From Xenorhabdus griffiniae (lineage in GTDB: Bacteria; Pseudomonadota; Gammaproteobacteria; Enterobacterales; Enterobacteriaceae), in the NCBI RefSeq assembly GCF_037265215.1, contig NZ_CP147737.1, forward strand, positions 1,426,001 through 1,490,000: a stretch of DNA of 64,000 bases. The letters are read 5' to 3'. Under the pieces are notes generated by a model, which made no database searches, was not told the DNA's origin, and saw nothing but the letters and a program-made list of their open reading frames with translations. Positions within the stretch are counted from its first letter, which is position 1; every line of letters starts with the position of its first letter. The position numbers and the translations under genes were made by a program. Below, in pieces: positions 25,746 to 35,059 of the stretch.

Positions 25746-26119
25746 TGACTGCAAATTTAAAAAAAGTGAGATTTTTATTCAAGCTGATTTATTGGATTAT
25801 GGATTATTGATCACAACTTAAGTTTATTGGTTATTTCAAATTTTAAAAAAGTGCTAAATATCACATCAATTCAAAAAGAATTGTGTTTATTTAATAAGTT
25901 TTTTCATTTTAAAATTTAATGTGTTATCGGTTTTAATATGGGATAAATATAACGTATTAAAATGGATTTTGATACTGGTTTTATTAATAATTGGTACTGG
26001 CGTTTTATTTTTTATCTGGAATTTTTTATTCATTGAAATTAAAGCGGGGGAATTAAGGTAATATTTCAAATATTGTTATACGGGCGCTACTATCCGCAAC
26101 GCCCATGATGATTTTTAAC
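25746..26119. other. AT-rich intergenic DNA
   Basis: Very AT-rich DNA between the hairpin array and the MBL-fold gene. The only frame (60 codons, minus strand, 25887-26069) is low-complexity and without a ribosome binding site, so I do not call it a gene. I see no other feature here. Confidence 0.6.
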
Positions 26120-27004
26120 TTACTGAGGCCACTTCATTTCGCCTTTTAATACCTTAGCACTGAGTTCAAGGCTGGATTCATCAGCCAAATCTGGATAGTG
26201 TTTTTTCATGGCTGCAATCAGTGCATTGGAATCTTTTGCTTTCGGTAACTCTTTTTCCAGTGTGGTCAGATAATTCTGGGTAAAAGTCACTGAGTCCAAT
26301 GTCATTGATGAATTCCCTAAATAGTGGCCTGGTACAACAGTTTTAGGTTGCAGGCTCTTGATGCGATCCAATGTTTGTTGCCAATGCTGGCGTGATGCTT
26401 TGGTCTGGGTATCTGCAATCCATACATGGATATTGTCAGAAACAGTCACACCACCCACAACGGCTTTTAATTTAGGAACCCAGACAAAAGTACGATCTGC
26501 GGCTGGGCCATCTAAACCTTCAACAATCAGTTTTTCACCATCGACAGTGAAGGTGTTTCCTTCCAGTGGTTCTGGTACGACGATCTTTTTGGGAGCCTGA
26601 TCTGCAAGAATTCCACCCCAATAAGCCAGCTTACCATCTTTGGTTTCATTGATCGCTTTGATGGTTTCTGGTGATGCGATAACTTTGGCATCAGGGAATG
26701 CTTCGGTGATCACATCAAGGCCAAAATAAAAATCAGGATCGGATTGGCTGATATAGATCGTTGTCAATTTTTTGCCTGTTTGCTGGATCATTTTTACCAG
26801 CTCTTGTGCATCATTTTTCTTAAATTGGGCATCAATCAGGACAACTTCATGATCACCACTGATAATTTCGGAAGAAACAGGAAAGACGCCTCTTTCACCT
26901 GGGTTGTAGATATCCAATTTTAGATCGGTTGCTTGAGCCAGTGATGCCATCCCCAAGGAGAGTGTCGCTGCCAGAGCGATGTTGAATGTTGTTTTGCGAG
27001 CCAT
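26120..27004 (-). CDS. Secreted metallo-beta-lactamase-fold protein with degenerate metal site
   Basis: The 294-residue protein has a Sec signal peptide (cleavage near LAQA-TD, residue 26) and an MBL fold of the Vmh-like group. The 'SSEIISGDHEVVLIDAQF' strand and the helix 'AQELVKMIQQTGKKLTTIYISQ' lead to the place of the HxHxDH motif, which here reads SQSDPDF before 'YFGLDVI', so three histidines are replaced. A later 'VVPGHY' keeps one conserved histidine. Hydrolytic activity is therefore doubtful or metal use is altered, although I recall relatives with the same change. It is divergent from a LysR gene at 27145, which probably regulates it. Confidence 0.8.
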   Translation of the reverse strand: MARKTTFNIALAATLSLGMASLAQATDLKLDIYNPGERGVFPVSSEIISGDHEVVLIDAQFKKNDAQELVKMIQQTGKKLTTIYISQSDPDFYFGLDVITEAFPDAKVIASPETIKAINETKDGKLAYWGGILADQAPKKIVVPEPLEGNTFTVDGEKLIVEGLDGPAADRTFVWVPKLKAVVGGVTVSDNIHVWIADTQTKASRQHWQQTLDRIKSLQPKTVVPGHYLGNSSMTLDSVTFTQNYLTTLEKELPKAKDSNALIAAMKKHYPDLADESSLELSAKVLKGEMKWPQ

Positions 27005-27144
27005 CGTCGAATTCCTATAGCAAAAAGTTTATATGCTTGAATGGCGTGTATAATAAGTTGCATATTTCGATTTAAAAACCCCATAACTAGCAACTATTTG
27101 TTGCATAAATCGAGCTAATTAGGGCAAAAAACAGGTTGACCGAA

Positions 27145-28059
27145 ATGGATAGGATCACCGCAACACAAGTGTTTATTGCGATTGTTGAACAGGGTAGCCT
27201 GATTGCAGCAGCGGAACGGTTGGATATGTCGAGGGCAATGGTATCGCGATATTTGGCTGAAATGGAAAAGTGGGCAGGAGTTCGCTTATTACATCGTACA
27301 ACACGTAAAATTGGCCTGACTTCGGCAGGTGAGAGTGTTTATCAACGTAGCCTTAAATTAATGGAATTGACGGAAGGAATACCTGTACAGCAATCTTTGG
27401 AAACACAAACCTTGAAGGGATTGTTGCGAGTGAGTTGTTCCCAGTCATTGGGCGTTAGTGCGCTGGCAGTTGCTATTCCTGAATTTATGCGGGTATATCC
27501 GCACATTGCCGTCAATCTGCAAATGGATAATAAAGCCGTCAATTTAATAGAAGAACGCATTGATTTGGCGATCCGTATTACCAATAATTTGGAGCCAAAT
27601 CTGATCGCTCGCCCATTATCGACTTGCCATTCCATTGTTTGTGCTGCGCCGTCTTATTTAGCAGGAAAATCTATTCCCAACAATCCTATGGATTTAACAG
27701 CACATAACTGCCTGAACTATAACTTTTTCGGCAAGAGTTTATGGGTATTTGAAAAACAGCATGAACACTATTCAGTCCCTGTCAGTGGTACGCTAAGTGC
27801 CAATGAATCTACTGTATTAATGGAAGCTGCTTTGCAGGGAGCTGGAATTACAATGCAGCCTTACTATTCTGTTTCTTCTTATTTGGTGTCAGGGCAATTA
27901 GTTGAGTTGCTACCTGATTACCAACCCCAGGCTATGGGGATCTATGGCATTTATACCAGCCGCCAGAATATGCCAGCGACTTTGCGTGCACTGTTAGATT
28001 TTCTGGTGGATTGGTTTGCTACATCACCCCATTGGCAGCAATTAATGTTGAAACGCTAA
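27145..28059 (+). CDS. LysR-family transcriptional regulator
   Basis: The 304-residue regulator has the N-terminal HTH (LIAAAERLDMSRAMVSRYLAEMEK) and 'RLLHRTTRKIGLTSAG', then an effector-binding domain. The ATG at 27145 follows AGG at nine bases and is preferred over the TTG at 27136. It is divergent from the MBL-fold gene across about 140 bp, suggesting control of that gene. Its last 18 bases overlap the convergent lysR gene. The effector is unknown. Confidence 0.9.
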   Translation: MDRITATQVFIAIVEQGSLIAAAERLDMSRAMVSRYLAEMEKWAGVRLLHRTTRKIGLTSAGESVYQRSLKLMELTEGIPVQQSLETQTLKGLLRVSCSQSLGVSALAVAIPEFMRVYPHIAVNLQMDNKAVNLIEERIDLAIRITNNLEPNLIARPLSTCHSIVCAAPSYLAGKSIPNNPMDLTAHNCLNYNFFGKSLWVFEKQHEHYSVPVSGTLSANESTVLMEAALQGAGITMQPYYSVSSYLVSGQLVELLPDYQPQAMGIYGIYTSRQNMPATLRALLDFLVDWFATSPHWQQLMLKR

Positions 28060-28971
28060 TGCCAGTTTTTCGGCAAATAGAGCAGCCTGTTGTTTTAGAT
28101 GTGTAATGAAAGCCTCTACAGGCTCTGAGGAGGGGCGATGTATGGGTTTGATTAAACTGACTGTAAATGGAATGTCGATACTGAATGGCCGAATGCAAAT
28201 GGTTGTACTGTTCTCTAAATAATCCAATGCAGTGAGCGGGTTTACGATAGACAGGCCAATACCTTCGTTAATCATGGCACAAATTGAAGCTGCGCTATGG
28301 GTTTCCATTACTATCTTGCGATTGATTTGATGCTCCGTAAAGATTGTATCAATCAGTTGCCTGTAACTGTCTGTGATCGAGAGGCTGATAAATTTTTGAT
28401 TGTGAAAATCTGCTGGCGTTAGTTGTGATTTTTGACTGAGCGGATGATTAATGGGTAAGACACAAACTTCATTTAAGGTGATCAACGTTTCTCGTTCAGT
28501 ACCTGCCGGCGCCTGCAAATGTTCGGTTAAGCCAATATCATGACGCTGTGCTGAAAGCCATTCTTCCAAAAGGGGAGATTCTTGTGGAACGATGATCAAT
28601 CTGGCTTCAGGATAGTGTTCGATAAAACTGCAACAGGCTTTTGGCAGCAGAGATTGGGAGAACATTGGCAGGCAAGCGATGGATAACTGCGCCTGTTCAA
28701 ATTGTCGGATACTGTCAGCCGCATTAATTATTCTTTCCAGTCCATAATAAGAGCGTTGCACCTCTTCGAATAGACGTAATCCTTGCGCGGTGGGAAACAG
28801 ACGCCCTTTGATGCGATCAAACAATTTCAGTTTCAGTAATTGTTCAAGGCGTGCAAGTTCACGGCTGACGGTGGGTTGGGAGGTTTTCAGTAGTAATGCT
28901 GCATCAGTCAGGTTGTTAGTGGTCATTACAGCATGAAAAATTTCAATATGTCGCCATGAACAGGAATGCAT
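28042..28971 (-). CDS. lysR: LysR, activator of lysA
   Basis: The 309-residue protein closely follows E. coli LysR: 'RHIEIFHAVMTTNNLTDAALLLKTSQPTVSRELARLE', 'GRLFPTAQGLRLFEEVQRSYYGL', 'SPLLEEWLSAQRHDIGLTE' and 'DSYRQLIDTIFTEHQ' are all conserved. LysR activates lysA when diaminopimelate is available and represses its own gene. It is divergent from lysA across 135 bp, the classical arrangement. The 3' end overlaps the neighbouring LysR-type gene by 18 bases, tail to tail. Confidence 0.95.
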   Translation of the reverse strand: MHSCSWRHIEIFHAVMTTNNLTDAALLLKTSQPTVSRELARLEQLLKLKLFDRIKGRLFPTAQGLRLFEEVQRSYYGLERIINAADSIRQFEQAQLSIACLPMFSQSLLPKACCSFIEHYPEARLIIVPQESPLLEEWLSAQRHDIGLTEHLQAPAGTERETLITLNEVCVLPINHPLSQKSQLTPADFHNQKFISLSITDSYRQLIDTIFTEHQINRKIVMETHSAASICAMINEGIGLSIVNPLTALDYLENSTTICIRPFSIDIPFTVSLIKPIHRPSSEPVEAFITHLKQQAALFAEKLALAFQH

Positions 28972-29106
28972 AGATTTGTCTCTTTGGGTGAAAAGTAGTC
29001 ATTACCATATCACAAATGAATAGATTATGGCTAAATGGATATTTTTCTTCCTGCCTGATTATTGCCAATAATGAAGGATCTGCTGATTTTATGAGACGAC
29101 ACTGCA

Positions 29107-30369
29107 ATGACTATATCGACTTTTACTTATGGCTCAGAGGGACATTTTACCCCTGATAATTTACTCCGTTTACCTATGCAGTATGGAACACCATTGTGGG
29201 TTTATGATGGCGATAACATCATCAAGCAAATCAAAAAATTAAAACCGTTTGATGTTATTCGGTTCGCACAGAAAGCGTGTTCCAATACCCATATTTTACG
29301 CTTGATAAGAGAGCAGGGCGTGAAAGTTGATGCAGTGTCATTGGGAGAAATCGAGCGGGCGCTCTATGCCGGTTTTCAGCCTGGTCGCGATAAATCAGAA
29401 ATTGTATTCACTGCGGATGTGATCGATGAGGCAACCTTGTCGCGTGTTATTGAACTGGATATTCCGGTCAATGCCGGTTCTATTGATATGCTGGCACAGA
29501 TAGGTGAACGTCAGTCTGGACATCCGGTTTGGTTACGCATTAATCCCGGATTTGGGCATGGGCATAGCCAAAAGACCAATACTGGCGGCGAAAATAGCAA
29601 ACATGGGATCTGGTTTCAGGATCTTCCTCTGGCAATTGTAAAAATTCATCAATATGGTTTGAAATTAGTGGGACTGCATATGCACATTGGTTCAGGGGTG
29701 GATTATCAGCATCTTGCCAATGTCTGTAATGCTATGGTAGAGCAGGTCATGCTATGCGGGGAGGATATTCAAGCCATTTCCGCAGGCGGTGGCTTATCCA
29801 TTCCTTATCAGGAGGGTGAAGAATCAGTCGATACCGAACACTATTACAGCTTGTGGCATGAGGCTCGCCAGCGTATTGAACAGCATTTGGGGCATCATGT
29901 TGAGCTGGAAATCGAACCTGGCCGTTTTCTGGTGGCGGAATCTGGGATCTTGATGGCGGAAGTACGGGCAGTTAAATCTATGGGCAATCGGCGTTATGTG
30001 CTGGTAGATGCGGGTTTCAATGACTTAATGCGTCCGGCAATGTATGGCAGTTATCACCCTATTTCTGTATTGTCGGTAAACGCGCTGCCGGAAACCACAT
30101 CGTTAGAAACTATCGTCGCGGGACCGTTATGTGAATCAGGCGATGTGTTTACACAGTTGGAAGGTGGAGAGGTTGTATCACGCATGTTGCCCCCTGTTAG
30201 TGTTGGGGATTATCTAATTTTTCACCATACCGGCGCTTATGGTGCTTCTATGTCTTCAAATTATAATAGTCGCCCTTTGATCCCTGAAATTTTGTTTACT
30301 CAGGGAGAGGCGCGTTTGATCCGCCGTCGCCAGACAATCGAAGAGTTGTTATCGCTTGAGTCCATTTAA
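29107..30369 (+). CDS. lysA: Diaminopimelate decarboxylase
   Basis: LysA catalyses the last step of lysine synthesis, decarboxylating meso-diaminopimelate with PLP. The 420-residue protein has the PLP lysine in RFAQKACSN, 'VKVDAVSLGEIERAL', 'GLHMHIGSGVD', 'ISAGGGLSIPY', 'LEIEPGRFLVAESG' and 'GPLCESGDVF' with the conserved cysteine. This is a full-length fold-type III decarboxylase. It is divergent from lysR and followed by a strong terminator. Confidence 0.97.
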   Translation: MTISTFTYGSEGHFTPDNLLRLPMQYGTPLWVYDGDNIIKQIKKLKPFDVIRFAQKACSNTHILRLIREQGVKVDAVSLGEIERALYAGFQPGRDKSEIVFTADVIDEATLSRVIELDIPVNAGSIDMLAQIGERQSGHPVWLRINPGFGHGHSQKTNTGGENSKHGIWFQDLPLAIVKIHQYGLKLVGLHMHIGSGVDYQHLANVCNAMVEQVMLCGEDIQAISAGGGLSIPYQEGEESVDTEHYYSLWHEARQRIEQHLGHHVELEIEPGRFLVAESGILMAEVRAVKSMGNRRYVLVDAGFNDLMRPAMYGSYHPISVLSVNALPETTSLETIVAGPLCESGDVFTQLEGGEVVSRMLPPVSVGDYLIFHHTGAYGASMSSNYNSRPLIPEILFTQGEARLIRRRQTIEELLSLESI

Positions 30370-30374
30370 ATAAA

Positions 30375-30400
30375 AAACGGGGCGTTGTTGCCCCGTTTCT
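30375..30400. terminator. Bidirectional terminator between lysA and fadE
   Basis: ACGGGGC (30377-30383) pairs with GCCCCGT (30390-30396) around a six-base loop. An A-run precedes and a T-rich stretch follows, serving both convergent genes. Confidence 0.88.
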
Positions 30401-30411
30401 TCTGGTCAGCA

Positions 30412-32859
30412 TCAGGCGGCTTTATCTTGACGCTGACTTTCAGGCTTTTTTGCTGCATGGGGTACAGCAAATGCATCCGGCTCAAATTCATCGACATTGA
30501 TTGAACGCAATCGGCTGATTTCGGCACGTTTCAGGATCTCTGCTTCTTCCTGAGTGATTTTGTTTTCAGCCAGAGCCTGTTCAGCTAATTTATCCAGACG
30601 GGTGAAGCTCAGTGTCTTACCTGCTTCGCGGCTCAAGCGAACATGGATTGGCTCTGCGGCGATGATATCGTGCAATGCTTCTTCCAGTAACCCGTGAGGG
30701 TTATGTTTGCTTGGTGTCAGATATTGCCCACGTCCAATCCGGCTACGAGTTGCGGAAGGAGTCTGTAATATCTGAGCCAGTTTGTGATCCAATTTATCGG
30801 ATGGTGCAGTATGTACACGTCCCAATGGGAAAATAATCAATCGCATCAAACCTGCAACCAAACGATTAGGGAAATTGCGTAGCAAGTCATTCATAGCATG
30901 TTCAGCCTGATTCAGGCTATCTTCTACTGCCCATTGCACCAATGGGAAATCTTCTTTCTGGCGTCCTTCGTCTTCATAGCGTTTCAACGTGGCAGAAGCC
31001 AGGAAGATTTGACTCAGAATGTCCCCCAGACGCGCTGAAATGCGTTCACGGCGTTTCAGGCTGCCTCCCAATACGCCCATTGAAACATCAGAGAGCAGGG
31101 CAAGGTTGGCGCTTAAGCGGTTGATTTGTTGGTAGTAACGGCGAGTTGCATCATTGACTGGTGAACGGCTGGTTCTGCCTTTGGTGATACCAAGCCACAG
31201 GCTGCGCAGCGTGTTACTGGCAACATGGCCTAAGTGACCAAACAGCGCCTTGTCAAAGTGTTTCACATTGTTGCTTTCTGCGGCGGCAATTTCAGCCAGT
31301 ACATAAGGATGGCAACGGATTGCACCCTGACCAAAGATGATCATGCTGCGGGTCAGGATATTCGCACCTTCAACGGTGATAGCAATGGGTGCCCCTTGAT
31401 AACCGCGAGCAAGGAAGTTAGAGGGTCCAAGACAGATACCTTTGCCGCCAGCGATATCCATCGCATCAATAATGGAACGTTGGCCTCTGTGCGTACAATG
31501 GTATTTCACGATAGCAGACAGAACTGAAGGTTTTTCGCCCAACATGATACCACTGGTGATCATGGTTGCAGCCGCATCCATCACGTAAGCATTACCCGCG
31601 ATACGTGCCAATGGTTCTTCGATACCTTCCATTTTACCGATAGGCAACTTGAATTGACGGCGAATATAGGAATAAGCACCGATTGCCATAGCTGCGCTTT
31701 TTAATCCCCCTGTTGCGTTGGATGGCAAGGTAATGCCACGACCAACAGACAGACATTCAACCAGCATACGCCAGCCTTGGCCTGCCATTTTAGGTCCACC
31801 AATGATGTAGTCGATAGGAACAAAAATATCTTTACCCCGCGTTGGGCCATTCTGGAATGGGATATTCAGAGGGAAATGGCGGTGACCAATTTCAACGCCC
31901 GGTGTATTGGTTGGGATTAAGGCACAGGTAATGCCCAATGATTCGGTATCACCCAGCAGATGATCAGGATCATACAGTTTAAATGCTAATCCCAGCACGG
32001 TGGCAATAGGAGCAAGGGTGATGTAACGCTTATTCCAGTTCAGGCGCATACCAAGCACTTGCTCGCCTTGCCATTCTCCCATACAGACAACACCCGTATC
32101 AGGAATAGCTCCTGCATCTGAACCGGCTTCTGGGCTGGTCAAAGCAAAGCAGGGGATCTCTTCACCACGGGCCAGACCAGGCAAATAACGTTTTTTCTGT
32201 TCGTCTGTGCCATAGTGTTGCAGCAATTCCCCCGGCCCCAGAGAGTTAGGTACGCCAACAGTAATTGCCAGAATACCCGATACACCAGCCAGTTTTTGCA
32301 ATACCTGAGATTGAGCATAAGCGGAAAATTCCAGACCACCATATTCTTTCTTGATGATCATGGCAAAGAAACGATGTTCTTTCAGGTAGGCCCAAAGCTC
32401 AGGTGGTAAGTCAGCCAGTTCGTGGGTGATTTGGAAATCATTTGCCATGCGGCAGGCTTCTTCTACCGGACCATCAATAAATGCTTGTTCCTCAGCAGTT
32501 AACTGTGGCTTTGGATAGTTATGCAGTTTTTGCCAGTCAGGGTTACCACGGAATAGATCGCCTTCCCACCATGTCGTTCCTGCATCAATGGCTTCTTTCT
32601 CTGTTTTGGACATGCTTGGCATAACCCTACGGAAGGCTTTTAGGCCAGGTGCAGAGAATAAAGATATACGTACAGGTGTAAAGACAAGAGGGAACAGGAC
32701 GATGACCAGTGGTAACAACAACCAATAACTCCAAAGGCCAGTTATACTCATAACGAACGTATAGGCAACAAGCAGCAAGCTGCTAAGCGTCAAGCTGACT
32801 TTGTGGTAACAAAGCCCGCCAATCAAGACTAAAAATAAGATAATGCTGAAAGCGGTCAT
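30412..32859 (-). CDS. fadE: Acyl-CoA dehydrogenase FadE
   Basis: FadE performs the first oxidation of fatty-acid beta-oxidation. The 815-residue product equals the unusual length of the enterobacterial enzyme (E. coli 814). Two hydrophobic segments at the N-terminus (residues 1-55) probably anchor it to the membrane. The dehydrogenase core has '[21 protein letters not shown]', '[14 protein letters not shown]' and '[23 protein letters not shown]'. '[26 protein letters not shown]' covers the catalytic region. It is divergent from gmhA, as in E. coli, across 250 bp that may include a FadR site; I could not identify one. Confidence 0.96.
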   Translation of the reverse strand: MTAFSIILFLVLIGGLCYHKVSLTLSSLLLVAYTFVMSITGLWSYWLLLPLVIVLFPLVFTPVRISLFSAPGLKAFRRVMPSMSKTEKEAIDAGTTWWEGDLFRGNPDWQKLHNYPKPQLTAEEQAFIDGPVEEACRMANDFQITHELADLPPELWAYLKEHRFFAMIIKKEYGGLEFSAYAQSQVLQKLAGVSGILAITVGVPNSLGPGELLQHYGTDEQKKRYLPGLARGEEIPCFALTSPEAGSDAGAIPDTGVVCMGEWQGEQVLGMRLNWNKRYITLAPIATVLGLAFKLYDPDHLLGDTESLGITCALIPTNTPGVEIGHRHFPLNIPFQNGPTRGKDIFVPIDYIIGGPKMAGQGWRMLVECLSVGRGITLPSNATGGLKSAAMAIGAYSYIRRQFKLPIGKMEGIEEPLARIAGNAYVMDAAATMITSGIMLGEKPSVLSAIVKYHCTHRGQRSIIDAMDIAGGKGICLGPSNFLARGYQGAPIAITVEGANILTRSMIIFGQGAIRCHPYVLAEIAAAESNNVKHFDKALFGHLGHVASNTLRSLWLGITKGRTSRSPVNDATRRYYQQINRLSANLALLSDVSMGVLGGSLKRRERISARLGDILSQIFLASATLKRYEDEGRQKEDFPLVQWAVEDSLNQAEHAMNDLLRNFPNRLVAGLMRLIIFPLGRVHTAPSDKLDHKLAQILQTPSATRSRIGRGQYLTPSKHNPHGLLEEALHDIIAAEPIHVRLSREAGKTLSFTRLDKLAEQALAENKITQEEAEILKRAEISRLRSINVDEFEPDAFAVPHAAKKPESQRQDKAA

Positions 32860-33112
32860 AGTAAAACTCCTGTAAATCTCAGGTTGAGTTGTCAGAGGTC
32901 TGACCTGTTGTGATGTCCTTCTTTTTTAGATGAGGAAAACGCATTTATCAATATATTTACATCTTAATTACAATCTAGCTCACAAAGTTGTGTTGGTTTT
33001 GCAAACGATAATTCTTTCAAGATGTGATGATATCTTCTTTCAGATAGGGGAATCCGTTACACTTGTTGGCTGACATTATTAATCCCGAAGACTTTTCAGG
33101 AGTATGAGTTCC

Positions 33113-33694
33113 ATGTATCAAGAACTGATCCGCAGTGAATTATCCGAAGCCGCAGATACGTTGGCTAACTTCCTTAATGATGATGCAAATATCGACGCCA
33201 TTCAAAAAGCGGCGGTTTTGCTGGCTGATTCATTCAAGGCTGGAGGAAAAGTGCTTTCCTGTGGTAATGGTGGCTCACATTGTGATGCCATGCATTTTGC
33301 GGAAGAATTGACAGGCCGCTACCGTGAAAATCGTCCGGGATATCCGGCCATTGCGATTTCTGATCCTAGCCACTTATCTTGCGTAAGCAATGACTTTGGT
33401 TATGACTATGTATTTTCCCGTTATGTTGAAGCGGTCGGTCAGAAAGGCGATGTCCTGCTGGGTATTTCAACTTCTGGAAACTCTGGCAACATCATTAAAG
33501 CCGTTGAAGCCGCCCGTGCCAAAGGTATGAAAGTCATTACACTGACTGGCAAGGATGGTGGAAAAATGGCAGGAACAGCAGATGTTGAAATTCGAGTACC
33601 ACATTTTGGTTATGCCGATCGTATTCAGGAGATCCACATTAAAGTCATTCATATCTTGATTCAATTGATTGAAAAAGAAATGGTAAAAGCCTGA
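33113..33694 (+). CDS. gmhA: Phosphoheptose isomerase
   Basis: GmhA converts sedoheptulose 7-phosphate to D-glycero-D-manno-heptose 7-phosphate for the LPS inner core. The 193-residue SIS-domain protein has '[31 protein letters not shown]', '[16 protein letters not shown]' and '[26 protein letters not shown]' near the end. AGGAG (33098-33102) is ten bases before the ATG at 33113, which gives the usual [10 protein letters not shown] start; the ATG at 33104 is too close to it. yafJ follows by 36 bp. Confidence 0.97.
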   Translation: MYQELIRSELSEAADTLANFLNDDANIDAIQKAAVLLADSFKAGGKVLSCGNGGSHCDAMHFAEELTGRYRENRPGYPAIAISDPSHLSCVSNDFGYDYVFSRYVEAVGQKGDVLLGISTSGNSGNIIKAVEAARAKGMKVITLTGKDGGKMAGTADVEIRVPHFGYADRIQEIHIKVIHILIQLIEKEMVKA

Positions 33695-33730
33695 TTGCTT
33701 TTCGTTAGGAATCGGCGTTAGGGGTAGGCA

Positions 33731-34498
33731 ATGTGTGAATTACTTGGCATGAGTGCCAACGTGCCAACAGATATCGTATTCAGTTTGAGTGGACTCATTC
33801 AGCGTGGCGGACATACCGGTCCACATAAGGATGGTTGGGGAGTTACTTTCTATGAGGGATTGGGATACCGGACGTTTAAAGATCACCAATCCAGTTGCTA
33901 TTCACCTGTAGCTCGATTTGTACAAGGCTATCCGATCAAATCAGAAGTGATTGTCGCCCATATTCGTCAGGCAAACAGTGGTAATGTTTCCTTGGTTAAT
34001 ACCCATCCCTTTACCCGTGAACTGTGGGGAAGGTATTGGACTTACGCCCACAATGGCCAACTTAAAGGATACAGTAAGTTGAAAACGGGTAATTACCGGC
34101 CGGTGGGTGAGACAGACAGTGAATGGGCATTTTGCTGGATATTGCATCAACTATCGTTGAAATATCCCAAGCGACCTTCCAATTGGTCTGCGGTGTTTAA
34201 ATTTATTGCTTCTCTGGCGGATCAACTGAGAAAGAAAGGTGTTTTCAATATGCTGTTGTCAGACGGGCAGTTCGTTATGGCTTACTGTTCGACGCAATTG
34301 CATTGGATTACTCGTCGTGCCCCTTTCGGCAGGGCTAAATTACTCGATCAGGATGTTGAAATCGATTTCCAGCAGCACACCCAGCCAGGGGATGTCGTAT
34401 CCGTGATTGCTACCCAACCTTTAACCGAAAATGAAGTTTGGCACCGTATTGAATCAGGTGACTATGCGCTATTTCATCTTGGAGAGAGAATAATTTGA
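33731..34498 (+). CDS. yafJ: Class II glutamine amidotransferase YafJ
   Basis: The 255-residue protein is an Ntn-type glutamine amidotransferase domain. The N-terminus is MCELLGMSANVP, with Cys2 as the presumed nucleophile after methionine removal. 'RGGHTGPHKDGWGVTFYEG', 'VIVAHIRQANSGNVSLVNTHPF' and 'WTYAHNGQLKGY' form the glutaminase site. No synthase domain is attached, so its amido acceptor is unknown. It lies directly after gmhA, as in E. coli. Confidence 0.93.
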   Translation: MCELLGMSANVPTDIVFSLSGLIQRGGHTGPHKDGWGVTFYEGLGYRTFKDHQSSCYSPVARFVQGYPIKSEVIVAHIRQANSGNVSLVNTHPFTRELWGRYWTYAHNGQLKGYSKLKTGNYRPVGETDSEWAFCWILHQLSLKYPKRPSNWSAVFKFIASLADQLRKKGVFNMLLSDGQFVMAYCSTQLHWITRRAPFGRAKLLDQDVEIDFQQHTQPGDVVSVIATQPLTENEVWHRIESGDYALFHLGERII

Positions 34499-34551
34499 TT
34501 TGCGGTTCCAAAAGGGTGATTGGTTTTCTGTTTTTACATTAATAACATATG

Positions 34552-34615
34552 GCCCGCCTATTACGTTAACTGTGGCAGGAATGCTATTTTGAGCAAATTA
34601 CGCATATAGGCGGGC
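34552..34615 (+). repeat. Inverted repeat after yafJ
   Basis: GCCCGCCTAT (34552-34561) is perfectly complementary to ATAGGCGGGC (34606-34615), enclosing 44 bases. It lies 54 bp after the yafJ stop and could be a terminator with a long loop or a remnant of a small repeat. The whole 34499-35059 region holds only this, a doubtful minus-strand frame and the nqrA leader. Confidence 0.5.
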
Positions 34616-34667
34616 TGTTATTGTTGCCAAAACAAGCCATCGTCGTTCTTTGATGGTGCCGCTTTCA

Positions 34668-34952
34668 TCAATTCCTGCCCGCATATCCTTTTGATTTATC
34701 GAACTCGTTGGAAAAACTCAAATTAATGGCGCGGTAATTAATTTTTGATTGAAAACCGCCCTGACGTAGAGAAAAGTGATAGAAACATTCGTCTTTATCG
34801 AATGGTTGACGGTTTAGCAGAGAAATTATTTTTATTTGCTTGAACTGTGTCACTTGATTAATCAGACAGTCAGTGGGGGAGGTGTTAGAATTACCCCGGC
34901 GAAAATTCAGAGAAACTTTGTAACGATTATCGGAGTGAATAACTTGAGACAT
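34668..34952 (-). CDS. Uncertain small hypothetical protein
   Basis: A 94-codon minus-strand frame starts at ATG 34952 with a weak GAG ten bases upstream. The peptide is rich in N, S, K and F, has no signal peptide or domain I recognise, and ends KGYAGRN. Its balanced composition and length in an otherwise empty 560-bp gap make it possible, but nothing confirms it. It is divergent from nqrA. Confidence 0.3.
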   Translation of the reverse strand: MSQVIHSDNRYKVSLNFRRGNSNTSPTDCLINQVTQFKQIKIISLLNRQPFDKDECFYHFSLRQGGFQSKINYRAINLSFSNEFDKSKGYAGRN

Positions 34953-34990
34953 ATATTGCTCAAGGTTTTTTGTATTATTAGAGTCGCTGC

Positions 34991-35019
34991 ATTACCTAAC
35001 GGCAATACCGCAAGGTAAT
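34991..35019 (+). promoter_or_regulatory. Nested hairpin upstream of nqrA
   Basis: ATTACCT (34991-34997) pairs with AGGTAAT (35013-35019), and inside it CGG pairs with CCG around CAATA. The hairpin ends 40 bp before the nqrA start codon, whose Shine-Dalgarno is weak. It may be an operator or an RNA leader element for the nqr operon; no T-tract follows. Confidence 0.4.
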
Positions 35020-35059
35020 CTGTAGTATATGATTTAACTGATAAACTTGTGCAAATCTT

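Noticed and set aside
25887..26069. 60-codon minus-strand frame
   Set aside because: Low-complexity N/K/I-rich peptide in AT-rich DNA with no ribosome binding site.
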